From: Saprospiraceae bacterium
Lineage (GTDB): Bacteria; Bacteroidota; Bacteroidia; Chitinophagales; Saprospiraceae
NCBI GenBank assembly: GCA_016710585.1
Contig: JADJVN010000002.1
Location: 62,001-126,000, forward strand
DNA: 64,000 nucleotides
Reading direction: 5' to 3'
Part shown: piece after piece, positions 1-8,966 of the stretch
Position numbering within the stretch: position 1 is the first letter of the stretch
Layout of the letters: every line of letters begins with the position of its first letter
The notes under the pieces: generated by a model
What the model was told of the DNA's origin: nothing
Database searches by the model: none
What the model saw: only the letters and a program-made list of their open reading frames with translations
Made by a program: the position numbers and the translations under genes

Positions 1-2
1 AT

Positions 3-92
3 ACCCCACATTTTGACATAGATCCAGCATGTTTGGCTATTGGATCGAGGAGTTTAGCTCATTTAGCAAAGGATTTTTTAAAAAACACATAA
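3..92 (+). CDS. C-terminal end of an M20-type amidohydrolase/peptidase (partial)
   Basis: Only the last 29 codons lie in the window. They read TPHFDIDPACLAIGSRSLAH and then LAKDFLKNT before a TAA. The pattern (T/N)PxFDIDxxxLxxGxxxLxxLALDxL is the usual C-terminal signature of M20 metal-dependent amidohydrolases, whose conserved His precedes the PxF. The start, the metal ligands and the dimerisation domain are outside the window. The assignment rests on this short tail only, so the substrate cannot be given. Confidence 0.55.
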   Translation, partial: TPHFDIDPACLAIGSRSLAHLAKDFLKNT

Positions 93-186
93 AATATTTT
101 CATAATTTATAACTAGATATGCATCAAATTATTAACTTTGTGCTTTGATGAAATAAGGACAATAATAATTAGATTATAATAAGAAA

Positions 187-1457
187 ATGGCAAAAATACT
201 TATCGTTGATGATGAGCAAAGTATCAGGAGGGCACTGCGTGATATTTTGGAGTTGGAAAAATATCAAGTGGATGAAGCGATAGATGGATTAGACTGCCTT
301 GTCAAAATCAAGCAAAATTCTTATGAAGCGATCATCCTAGACATTAAAATGCCAAAAATGGATGGCATGGAAGCATTGGACAAAATCCAGTCTTTAGCAT
401 CAGATACACCTATCATCATGATCAGCGGTCATGCTACGATTGACACTGCTGTGGAGGCTGTAAAAAAAGGTGCTTATGATTTTATTTCCAAACCACCAGA
501 TCTGAATAGATTGCTCATTACCCTGCGCAATGCAATAGATAAATCATCCCTAATATCAGAAAAAAGGTGCTTCAAAAGAAAGTATCTAAATCAAAGACAC
601 AAGAGATCGTTGGGGAATCAAAGACAATAATGAAGGTGAGAGAAACCATTGAGTTGGTAGCTCCAACCGACGCTAGAATATTAGTCACTGGGCCTAACGG
701 AACTGGAAAAGAATTGGTGGCAAGATGGATTCACGACAAGAGCAATAGAAACAATGGAAGTATCGTAGAAGTCAATTGCGCAGCGATTCCTTCTGAGCTT
801 ATAGAGAGTGAATTGTTTGGTCATGAGAAGGGATCATTTACTTCTGCAATTAAACAGAGATTGGGTAAATTTGAATTGGCTAATGGTGGCACTTTATTCC
901 TTGACGAAATAGGGGACATGAGTCTGTCAGCACAAGCAAAAGTGCTTCGCGCTCTTCAAGAAAATCGAATCACCAGAGTAGGAGGAGATAAAGAGATCCC
1001 AGTTGATGTAAGAGTCATTGCTGCTACAAATAAAGATCTACGTGAAGAGATCATCAGAGGAAGATTTAGAGAAGATTTATACCATCGATTGGCTGTGATT
1101 ATTATCGAAGTTCCTTCACTCAATGATAGGAAGGAAGATATTCCGATATTGACAGAACACTTTATAGAACATATCTGCCATGAATATGGTATCGCTGCAA
1201 AGAAAATTGATGATTCAGCTTTAGAGGAGTTACAAAAATATAATTGGACAGGAAATATTCGTGAGTTGCGAAATGTCGTGGAAAGACTCATAATCTTATC
1301 TAAGCAAAAAATAACTAGGAAAGAAGTATTAGATTTTGTCATTCCTGCAAGTCAAAGAAATACAAAATTTAGAGAATTATTTGATCAGTTTGGAACAATT
1401 TCTGAGCTAAATGATTTTATAAAGAAAGAGTTTCATTCCTATAAACAAGAAAATTAA
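187..1457 (+). CDS. Sigma-54-dependent response regulator (NtrC/AtoC type), interrupted by a -1 frameshift
   Basis: Two-component activator of sigma-54 RNA polymerase. Residues 1-120 form a receiver domain: acidic pair D8-D9, phospho-acceptor D52 in ILDIKMP, and a Lys in FISKPP. An AAA+ domain follows, with Walker A GPNGTGKE, Walker B GGTLFLDEIGD and an arginine-finger region ENRITRVGG. The sigma-54 contact loop is GSFTSA instead of GAFTGA, a variant I know from other Bacteroidota. The C-terminus has no recognisable Fis-type helix-turn-helix. The frame changes at the A run 560-565: the receiver frame closes at 630 and the AAA+ frame runs from there to 1457. Reading the run with one extra A, or a -1 slip on A AAA AGG (561-567), gives the continuous product SEKKVLQKKVSKSK. 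It may be a sequencing error, a damaged gene, or recoding. The GTG at 567 could also start a stand-alone AAA+ protein. Confidence 0.8.
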
Positions 1458-1481
1458 TTTTGAAAAATGTTGAATAAATAG

Positions 1482-1509
1482 GCCTGTTCTCAAAAGGACA
1501 GGCTTTTTT
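1482..1509 (+). terminator. Rho-independent terminator after the response regulator
   Basis: GCCTGTTC pairs with GGACAGGC (8 bp, one G-T pair) around the loop TCAAAA and is followed directly by six T. It lies 25 bases after the stop codon at 1457. Confidence 0.85.
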
Positions 1510-1578
1510 AATCGAAAACATTTAAATTTTTAATTGGATTGAGTAAAATATAAATACAACTAATAAAAAAAATATCAG

Positions 1579-2274
1579 ATGAAGTCAATGAAGCAATGGG
1601 GTCAGTTAAAAGGAGAGAACAGTTGGACGATGTTCAAGGTGATCTCAGAATTTGTTGATGGATTCGAGACTCTTAATCGATTGGGACCCTGTGTTTCTAT
1701 TTTTGGTTCTGCTAGAGTCAAGCCCGATCACCCTCATTATCAATTGGCAGAAAAAATTGCAGCGAGACTTACAGAGGAGGGATTTGGTGTGATCACTGGT
1801 GGTGGTCCAGGCATCATGGAAGCTGCAAACAAAGGCGCAAAATTGAATAATGGATTGAGTGTGGGACTGAACATAGATCTGCCTTTTGAACAGAGTAGCA
1901 ATCCTTATATCGATCATGATAAAAATCTAAATCATCGTTTTTTCTTCGTTAGGAAAGTGATGTTTGTAAAATATTCTCAGGCTTTCATTGCATTGCCGGG
2001 TGGACTTGGTACGATGGATGAATTATTTGAAGTGTTGACTCTAACTCAAACAGGAAAGATTAATCATGTTCCCATCATCCTCGTGGGAAAAGAATTTTGG
2101 ACACCACTGAAAGATTGGATTCGAAGTACGATGCTTGAGAAGAATAATTATGTAAGTCCTAAAGATATGGATCTCATGCCTATCGTGGATGATCCAGAGG
2201 AGATCGTCAGTATTATGAATGAATTCTATGAAGGGGAAAAAGGTACGAGTCTGCAGCCAACATTCGAATTATAG
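1579..2274 (+). CDS. LOG-family protein (TIGR00730-type nucleoside-5'-monophosphate phosphoribohydrolase)
   Basis: 231-residue Rossmann-fold protein. The two family motifs are present: GGGPGIMEAANKGA near residue 75 and LPGGLGTMDELFEV near residue 140, the PGGxGTxxE signature of LOG enzymes. Plant and some bacterial members release free cytokinin base from its ribotide; many bacterial homologues are generic nucleotide 5'-monophosphate phosphoribohydrolases, and nothing here identifies the substrate. A roughly 40-residue N-terminal part precedes the Rossmann core (FGSARVKPDHPHY), as in the longer bacterial type II-like forms. The gene stands alone, with a terminator before it and a 261-base gap after it. 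Confidence 0.85.
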   Translation: MKSMKQWGQLKGENSWTMFKVISEFVDGFETLNRLGPCVSIFGSARVKPDHPHYQLAEKIAARLTEEGFGVITGGGPGIMEAANKGAKLNNGLSVGLNIDLPFEQSSNPYIDHDKNLNHRFFFVRKVMFVKYSQAFIALPGGLGTMDELFEVLTLTQTGKINHVPIILVGKEFWTPLKDWIRSTMLEKNNYVSPKDMDLMPIVDDPEEIVSIMNEFYEGEKGTSLQPTFEL

Positions 2275-2535
2275 AGTTTTATTTAATTCAATGAGCTGAA
2301 AAGCTTTTTGAATCGTTCTCAACTAGAGCTTAAAGTTAAGATAGTCCTTGCACTATTGCAACATTGTAATCGCTGAACAATTGTTTAATATGTGTATTCT
2401 ATTAGCCTTAGTTAATTTATAATAATTTAAGCTTATAATACATCAAATTTTACCTCATTTCGTAATTCCAAAGACAAATATGGGATAAACACAAATTTTT
2501 GTCTATTTTTGGCTATTCATTTAAATTTTACAGCC

Positions 2536-5500
2536 ATGCGTTGGATTTATATTATTATTTTATTTCATTTTATTCTCTCTATTAATGCTCAAGACACAAT
2601 TACAGTTCAAACTTTTAATTGGGCAAATCCTGCTCGTAGAGGTGCTTTTCAATTTCCACAAGATCCTACGCAATCTTATAGGAAAATATTAATGGAATAT
2701 AATATGCGATGTCATAATGCCGCTGTTGGAACTGGAAGTGTAGGGTGTTATGAATGGGACTATAGTTGCAATACCTTCATCACAGATAGCAGCAGGGTTG
2801 ACAGTTTAAAAGCGACAAATGATAATTATATCGTAGCAGGAAATACAGAGACAAGTTTTGAATATCAGTATTATCCGATGAACTCAATATATGAGACCAC
2901 GCAGAAAAATGTATCTCTTGGAGCAATATCTAATGAAATACAGTACAAAATAAATAGCTCAGGAAACACCGTGTTCAAGTCGACCTCCAAAGGGATGAGA
3001 ATGCAGGTTTTGTTGACTCAAGCAGAACTGTTGGCTGCAGGAGTTAAAGCCGGGAAAATAAGTGGGATCAATTTAAGCTCTGCTAGTGGCGGAAGATTTA
3101 AAAATTTAAAAATAAAATGTAAAAAGTACAAATCGTCAAAATCTCACCACTAAACCAGAATTAAAGGGATTCTCCACCCATTATTATATCGACACTGATT
3201 TTGCCCCTCAAGGTTCTAAGAAACTTTATTTTTATGATCCTTTCATTTGGGATGGAACATCATCTTTAATTTTAGATATCAGTTATAATAATGAAGAGAA
3301 TGATATAGTACCGGATTTAATATTGAGTAGCGATGCTAATACCAATGCCATTGTATCTGGCCAAACTGAAAAATGCATGATATGGGATGGTGTGTCTCCA
3401 CAATTTAAATCTCCAAAATTGAGTAATTTCTCTGATGAAATAACAATATCATTTTGGTTATTCGGAACACCGCAGAATCAACCCACAAATGGCTCCGTTT
3501 TAGAAGGCTTGAATCCTCAAAAATTAAGATCGCTAAATATTCATCTCCCATGGAGTAATGGTTCCATTTACTTTGATTGTGGAAACTTGAATGGATCTAA
3601 TAGATCGCATTGAAAAGCTGCAATAGCATGAAGATTATGAGGCAGATTGGAATCATTGGACATTCACTAAAAATGCTACGACAGGAATCATGCGTATCTA
3701 TAAAAATGGCTCCTTGTGGCAAACGGCAACTGGAAAAACTAAAGTGATAAATATTGACCAAATGGCCATTGGAGAAGCATTATCTTACAATGGAGTTTAT
3801 TTCGGCAGGATGAAGGAGTTTGCGATGTGGAATAAGGAAATAGATTCAACACTTATTCAAGAATGGATGCATAAGGATATCACCAATTCACATCCCGATT
3901 ATAATAGGCTTCAGTTTTATTATAAGTTTGAACAAAATGAAAGCAAATCGATTAAAGATCACGCTCAAAATCCACAAGATTTACTGTTGCCAGTTGCAGT
4001 GAGAACATATTCAGATAAAGCTGAACGCAATGTTCTCAATTTTACTTCGATGTCAAATAGACCTTTAATGAGTATTGTTCAAGGAACCTATGGATCGACA
4101 AATATTACCAATATAGCAGTAAGAGATTCCGTTCCAGAAGGTCCGCGAAAAGTGCAGCAATATAGTGTTCAAAATAATAATTTAGTTTTAGATTCTGTGT
4201 ATTATCTATATCGCAGTGGCATCATTAAAGTATATGCTGAAGATGGGACATTCGTAGAGGATTTATTGTTTTTTTCTGATGGATTATTCTTAATCGATAA
4301 ACTAAAATACCATCGTAAAATTCCAGCTAAATATGAATTAGTTTCCCTCGTGACGCCTTACGGAAATAATTTAGATCTGGGGAAAAGTGGTAAAACTTTT
4401 ATATTTGATGTCACGGATTTTGAACCAATCTTGAAAGGACAGAAATTTTTATCAATGGAAATGGGTGGAGAAAATCAAGAAGAAATAGATATTAAATTTC
4501 ATTTTATAAAAGGAACTCCGGAGCGAAAAGTCATGGATATAAGAAATATTTGGCCATTCGAAAGAGGTGGATTTGCAGATATCTTGAATAATAATAAGTT
4601 CGAGGCTCGCAGTTCAAATTTAAATTCAAATGCTAAATATTTTAATATTAGAATGTCAATCACTGGTCATGAACAAAATGGAGAATTTACCAATAGAAGA
4701 CATTTCGTCAATGTACAGGGAAAGTCAAATAATAAATTTAGCTTTAATGTATGGAAAGAATGTGGACTGAATCCAATATATCCTCAAGGTGGTACTTGGA
4801 TTTTTGACAGAGCAGGCTGGTGTCCTGGTGCTCCTTCAGATTTGCATCGATTTGATATTACACCTTATGTAGGATCTAATGCTGCGACTACTATAGATTA
4901 TGGCGTAGATCCACCTCAATTGGATCAAGCTAATTATTTAGTGTCGAGTCAATTGGTGTCATATGGTGAGTATAATTTTACACACGATGCAGCTCTCGTG
5001 GATATCATGAGACCTAGCTCTGGAAGAGTTGAATTCGAAAGGATGAATCCATCATGCAACACTCCAAAAATACGAGTAAGAAATTCAGGTTCTGCAACCC
5101 TTACTTCTTTAAAAATTAAATATGGAAGAGCAAATGGATTAAAAGAAAATTATACATGGACCGGAAATCTTAGTGCTTCAGATGAAGTAGAAATTGACCT
5201 TCCAATAACTCAGCCTAATTTTTGGGTGAATGCATTAGATACAAATTTGATTTTTGAGGTGGAGCTATCGGATCCTAATGGAAATCCAGATCAAAACAAA
5301 GAAAATAATTTTCAGTCTGTTGCTTATAAAAATGTTGAGTCATTTCCACCTTCTGTTTTTTTTGAATTCAGAACAAATAGTAAACCTATTGACAATGCTT
5401 ACAGGATAACAAATTCGTCAGGTACAACCATAGTAGAGCGCACATCAATGACGGCTGCTACGACATATCGCGATGAATTAAAATTTGCTCCTGGTTGTTA

Positions 5501-5954
5501 TACATTGGAGGTGACAGATAGTGAAAATGATGGATTGGCGTTTTGGTATTTTCCTAATTATGGCAATGGTTCAGCAAGAATCGTGAGGAAATTGAATGCG
5601 ACAGCTTTTGTCCCAGTGAAGGCTTTTATTTCAGATTTTGGGGGTGGTTTTCAATACGATTTTACAGTAACGGAACCAGTCGGGACTAATGATGCAAATT
5701 TGTTTGAATTATTTGCTTATTACCCCAATCCAGTTGAAGATGTTCTTAATTTAGATATTCAAAATTCAGATTTAACTGATTTGCAAATTAGTATTTTAGA
5801 TCCGCAAGGGAAAATTTTAAAGCAAAAAAAACAAGTCATGTATTCTGGAATCAATCAAATTAAAATCCATACCAATGATTTGATGCAAGGTATTTATTTT
5901 GTTAAGATTCAACAATCTGGAAAAACTAAAACTGTTAAGTTTGTAAAACAGTAA
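2536..5954 (+). pseudogene. Secreted PNGase F-like / LamG protein with T9SS sorting domain, broken in three places
   Basis: The ATG at 2536 gives a signal peptide ending SINAQ. The N-terminal part (GCYEWDYSCNTFI) resembles the first domain of peptide-N-glycosidase F-like Bacteroidota proteins. A concanavalin/LamG-type region follows (ITISFWLFGTP, later NHWTFTKNATTGIMRIYKNG), and the last 80 residues are a type A T9SS domain (YYPNPVEDVLNLDI to FVKIQQSGK). The frame is broken at least three times: one base too many in the A run 3121-3125, an in-frame TGA at 3611-3613, and a further shift near 3627-3630. The downstream 754-codon part stays open. Once repaired it would encode about 1,140 residues and end at the cell surface. 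It could be a real pseudogene or a poorly read stretch. Confidence 0.7.
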
Positions 5955-5964
5955 TGATTTAAAA

Positions 5965-6000
5965 TAAAAATGGCTTCTGTAACAACAGAAGCCATTTTTA
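5965..6000. terminator. Bidirectional terminator between convergent genes
   Basis: A perfect 16-bp inverted repeat (TAAAAATGGCTTCTGT and its complement) surrounds a 4-base loop. A-rich and T-rich flanks allow termination of the plus-strand T9SS gene ending at 5954 and the minus-strand gene ending at 6021. Confidence 0.9.
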
Positions 6001-6020
6001 TTTTTTCTTAAGGCATTGAT

Positions 6021-6509
6021 TTATTGTCTAGGTCCTTTCCCCATTTCAGCTCTGCGCTCTTTGAATTTTTTCAAAATTTCTTTATTAAAATCCATTTCTG
6101 CTTCATCTAGCTTTACCAATTTTTGTGCAGGAAGAATGGTTTTAAATTTTTCATAATAGGTTTTCTTTAAGCTGATTTCTTTTTCTTGATTTTCCATCCT
6201 TTGCTCCAATGCTTTTTCTGAATCAGATTCATTTAGTTGATCATTGTTTTTTCGATCAGATCTTGAGTTTTTCCTTAGATCCATCCTTTTCTTTGCATAC
6301 TCATTGTAGACAGGCCAGAATTTGGCAGATTCATCTGATGTGAGATCTAATTTTGTTGTGATGAAAGCGATGCGTTGTGCTTCAACTTTTTCCATCATTT
6401 TTTCTCGCATCTCAGGATTTCGACCACCTGAGCCCGATTGTTCTTGTGCGATTAAGAGTAAGGGTAAAAATGCAAGACTTACTGTATAAAAAATATGTTT
6501 GATAGACAT
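6021..6509 (-). CDS. Periplasmic Spy/CpxP-like helical protein, likely sensor of the adjacent ECF sigma operon
   Basis: 162 residues, with a signal peptide (FYTVSLAFLPLLLIAQ) followed by a charged, almost entirely helical mature part. The block FITTKLDLTSDESAKFWPVY resembles the LTxEQ-type motif region of Spy/CpxP/CnrX proteins, which bind misfolded proteins or metals in the periplasm. It is the third gene of a minus-strand run after an ECF sigma factor (7199-7759) and a single-pass membrane protein (6544-7191), with 34 bases between genes 2 and 3. That order is common in Bacteroidota, where such proteins are annotated as sensors of ECF sigma factors. The role in signal sensing is inferred from context; no metal-ligand cluster is obvious. 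Confidence 0.7.
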   Translation of the reverse strand: MSIKHIFYTVSLAFLPLLLIAQEQSGSGGRNPEMREKMMEKVEAQRIAFITTKLDLTSDESAKFWPVYNEYAKKRMDLRKNSRSDRKNNDQLNESDSEKALEQRMENQEKEISLKKTYYEKFKTILPAQKLVKLDEAEMDFNKEILKKFKERRAEMGKGPRQ

Positions 6510-6543
6510 GATATTGAATTATTTATTGTGATAAAATTGTTAG

Positions 6544-7191
6544 CTATTGATAGAGTTGAATCATTTCTTCAGCATCCTCTATATCCATTGATTCAAATTC
6601 TGAAATGTGATCAAAATATCCTGCATCAGCAGAAATTATTTCTAAAGTTTCATCATCAAAAGATTGAATATTGGCAGAAACATAAGCTTCTATTTCTTCA
6701 TTGGTCAATGAGTCCAATGCAAGTTCTGTAGTTGGGGCATTGCTTTGTTTTTTGTATTGTTGGAATACAAAGATACTGACAGCAATCACACTACATGCAG
6801 CTACTGCATAAGCCCAAACGCGGAAATTGACTGTTTTGACTTGTAATTTTTCTTCTTTTTTTGGTTCCAGTATTTTAACTTGATTCAATACTTTTTCTGT
6901 AAATGAATCAAAATAGTTATCTGGTACCTTAAAGTCATGTTCCTTGACACTGGTTCTTATATCATCTATAAGTATACTTGTATTTAAGTTATCATAAAAC
7001 GACTCAAAGTATGATACAGGCACATCGGATTCAATTGGATTGGCCTTTAGATGGGCTAATTTCATTTCTGAATCTATAAGTTCTGAAAAGTTTTGAAAAT
7101 ATCCTTCTGGAACCAAAAATGGATTCTTGCCTTGATACTTTTGAAGTATTTCTGGTAAGAATTCATCTTCGTATTGAATATTTTGTTCCAT
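6544..7191 (-). CDS. Single-pass membrane protein, probable anti-sigma factor partner
   Basis: 215 residues. The N-terminal 125 residues are cytoplasmic and contain three copies of an xVPxxYFxxF element (FLVPEGYFQNF, VPVSYFESF, KVPDNYFDSF). One membrane segment follows (VWAYAVAACSVIAVSIFVF, about residues 128-147), then an acidic C-terminal tail of about 65 residues. It starts 7 bases after the stop of the ECF sigma gene. The position, topology and size fit a Bacteroidota-type anti-sigma factor, but no zinc-binding HxxxCxxC motif is present, so the function is inferred from the operon alone. Confidence 0.65.
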   Translation of the reverse strand: MEQNIQYEDEFLPEILQKYQGKNPFLVPEGYFQNFSELIDSEMKLAHLKANPIESDVPVSYFESFYDNLNTSILIDDIRTSVKEHDFKVPDNYFDSFTEKVLNQVKILEPKKEEKLQVKTVNFRVWAYAVAACSVIAVSIFVFQQYKKQSNAPTTELALDSLTNEEIEAYVSANIQSFDDETLEIISADAGYFDHISEFESMDIEDAEEMIQLYQ

Positions 7192-7198
7192 GATTAAT

Positions 7199-7759
7199 TT
7201 ATATTAGTTCTTTTGTTTTAAAATAATCTTCTATTTTTTTAATTGCATGATGATAAGAAGCTTTTAAAGCACCTTCAGAAGTTTCCAATATTTCTGCAAT
7301 CTCCCTATATGAAGTTTCATCATAATACCTCATTTTGAATACGAGCTTTTGCTTATCAGGTAGTGAAGCAATAGCCCGTTCTAGATGAAATTGAATCTCG
7401 TCACCATCATAAAGAGGATCCGTTTTTAGATTTTTTATGGCTGGATGATCTTCTGAATCCTCCATTGTATCATAACTGAATCGCTTATTCTTTTCTAGAA
7501 AAGTTAGTGTCTCATTCGTAGCAATTTTATAAAGCCAAGTATAGAGACTACTTTTTCCTTCAAATTGATTTATACTTTTATAAACCTTGATAAATGTATT
7601 TTGCAATACATCATCGGCATCATCATGATTGAGCACCATTCTCCTCACATGCCAGTATAATTTTTCTTTATACTTTTCTACCAATGTGCGGAAACCTTTT
7701 TCTCTTTGATTTAGACTACTGATCCATTCCAGTATCTGCTGATCTTCAGCTTGTTTCAC
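7199..7759 (-). CDS. ECF-type RNA polymerase sigma factor
   Basis: 186 residues in the usual range for group 4 sigma factors. Region 2 is clear (DDADDVLQNTFIKVYKSI, then SSLYTWLYKIATNETL), and region 4 has LPDKQKLVFKMRYYDETSYR followed by the recognition helix around SEGALKASYHHAIKKI. The start used is a GTG at 7759; no ATG lies close upstream in frame. It is the first gene of a three-gene minus-strand operon with a membrane protein and a CpxP-like periplasmic protein, which suggests envelope-stress or metal control. The target promoters are not visible. Confidence 0.92.
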   Translation of the reverse strand: MKQAEDQQILEWISSLNQREKGFRTLVEKYKEKLYWHVRRMVLNHDDADDVLQNTFIKVYKSINQFEGKSSLYTWLYKIATNETLTFLEKNKRFSYDTMEDSEDHPAIKNLKTDPLYDGDEIQFHLERAIASLPDKQKLVFKMRYYDETSYREIAEILETSEGALKASYHHAIKKIEDYFKTKELI

Positions 7760-7802
7760 TTCTTTGTGATTTAATAGTTTGACTAATATTGTTTCCTTAA
7801 GT

Positions 7803-8741
7803 TTAATCCAATTTTTTAAAATTGTCTATTTTATCCAAATATAATTGCATTTGACCATTTTCTACAGCAAACATGGGCTCAAATTTGGCATTCCAGATGA
7901 TCTCTTCTGCTAAATAGGATCGCATACTATGAACTTGTTGATTATATGTATCATCATAACCTCGTAAAAATACTAGGATTTCTACTTGCTGACTTTGGAT
8001 ATCTTCAAAAGTGAAGTCAGTCAAAGGACTGCTCTCATTCATGACATGAACTAAGGTCCAATTTAATGGAAATAATACGATTTTATTAATTTCCAGGTTT
8101 AGTGTCCGGAATGTCTTATTTCCGCTTGTTTGACCTTTTGGTAAAAAAGTAACTGTCATAGATGCTTCGACGTCCATCAAGTTGTTTTTCTTTGGATTTG
8201 CTGTTCTCACTTGAATAGACATCTTATCTTGATATGGACTTACTAATATATTTTCCGAAAAAAGTATTTTTGCCTTCGGCTTTGAAAATTTGGCATAAAC
8301 AAGGCCTGTGATGATTGCAAAGGTCATCAATCCTGTCAATGCTTCGATACCTGCAAGGCTAGATGCAAAATATCCCTTTGGATGCATACCGCCATATCCC
8401 ACGGTTGTGTAGGTCTGAATACTAAAAAAGAAGCATTGCATGAATCTAGAGAATTCTGTGTCTGCTTCGATGCCTACAATGTCATTGGGTGAAATATAGT
8501 AGTATAAAGTTCCAAATAAGATATTTACAAAGAGATAAAAACCGAAAGTAAACAATATAAAACTAGGCCAATCCATATCTATCAATGTCTGGTACCAACT
8601 TTTAATATTATAACCTGATCTATTGATATTAAAACTGCCATCTGGATTTAAAATTCTAGTTGTAGAACCCATAGATTTGCCAAAACCAAGGTCTTGGCCA
8701 TCATTATTGTCCTTATGCATAGAAAATGGCGCTTTCTTCAT
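7803..8741 (-). CDS. Inward-rectifier potassium channel (KirBac type)
   Basis: 312 residues, the usual size of prokaryotic Kir channels. After a 70-residue cytoplasmic N-terminus come an outer helix (SFILFTFGFYLFVNILFGTLYYY), a pore helix with the selectivity filter TVGYGG near residue 113, and an inner helix (SSLAGIEALTGLMTFAIITGLVYAKFSKPKA, shown here only as the stretch from SSLAG to SKPKA). The C-terminal 160 residues form the immunoglobulin-like Kir cytoplasmic domain, with FSENILVSPYQDK at its start. It would move K+ across the inner membrane. The gene ends 44 bases upstream of the ECF sigma start on the same strand, so some readthrough is possible. Confidence 0.92.
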   Translation of the reverse strand: MKKAPFSMHKDNNDGQDLGFGKSMGSTTRILNPDGSFNINRSGYNIKSWYQTLIDMDWPSFILFTFGFYLFVNILFGTLYYYISPNDIVGIEADTEFSRFMQCFFFSIQTYTTVGYGGMHPKGYFASSLAGIEALTGLMTFAIITGLVYAKFSKPKAKILFSENILVSPYQDKMSIQVRTANPKKNNLMDVEASMTVTFLPKGQTSGNKTFRTLNLEINKIVLFPLNWTLVHVMNESSPLTDFTFEDIQSQQVEILVFLRGYDDTYNQQVHSMRSYLAEEIIWNAKFEPMFAVENGQMQLYLDKIDNFKKLD

Positions 8742-8843
8742 TTAAATCGAATCTATTCTTTGAGATAACTTTTGATCAACTAAGTTAAGCCAATTTAGTT
8801 TTATAATTTGAAGCAAAATTTGAAAATAATTACAGAATTTGCC

Positions 8844-8930
8844 TTATCTGATGTTGAAATTAATTACTGCAAAGCCTGCTTCTAAAGTTTCTCTATATCT
8901 TCGATTCATATTCAATGCTGTTTCCCTCAT
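8844..8930 (-). pseudogene. Remnant of the 3' end of a second L-serine dehydratase gene
   Basis: Reading the minus strand from 8930 gives a 28-codon stretch, METALNMNRRYRETLEAGFA-like after the first residue, that ends in TAA at 8844. It aligns without gaps to the end of the intact serine dehydratase encoded at 10836-12254 (WETALDMNHKYKETSEAGLA). 17 of 28 residues are identical and about three quarters of the bases match over 67 positions. Upstream (8931-8960) a weak out-of-frame match to DVIK can be seen, and then similarity is lost. The piece lies between the channel gene and a T9SS gene. It is most simply the leftover of a tandem copy. Confidence 0.75.
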
Positions 8931-8966
8931 GGAAATAACTTAAGCACCTGTAGTCAAACAAAGCCA

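Noticed and set aside
956..1342. Antisense open frame within the AAA+ domain
   Set aside because: It mirrors the strongly conserved domain on the other strand and encodes a low-complexity product without family features.
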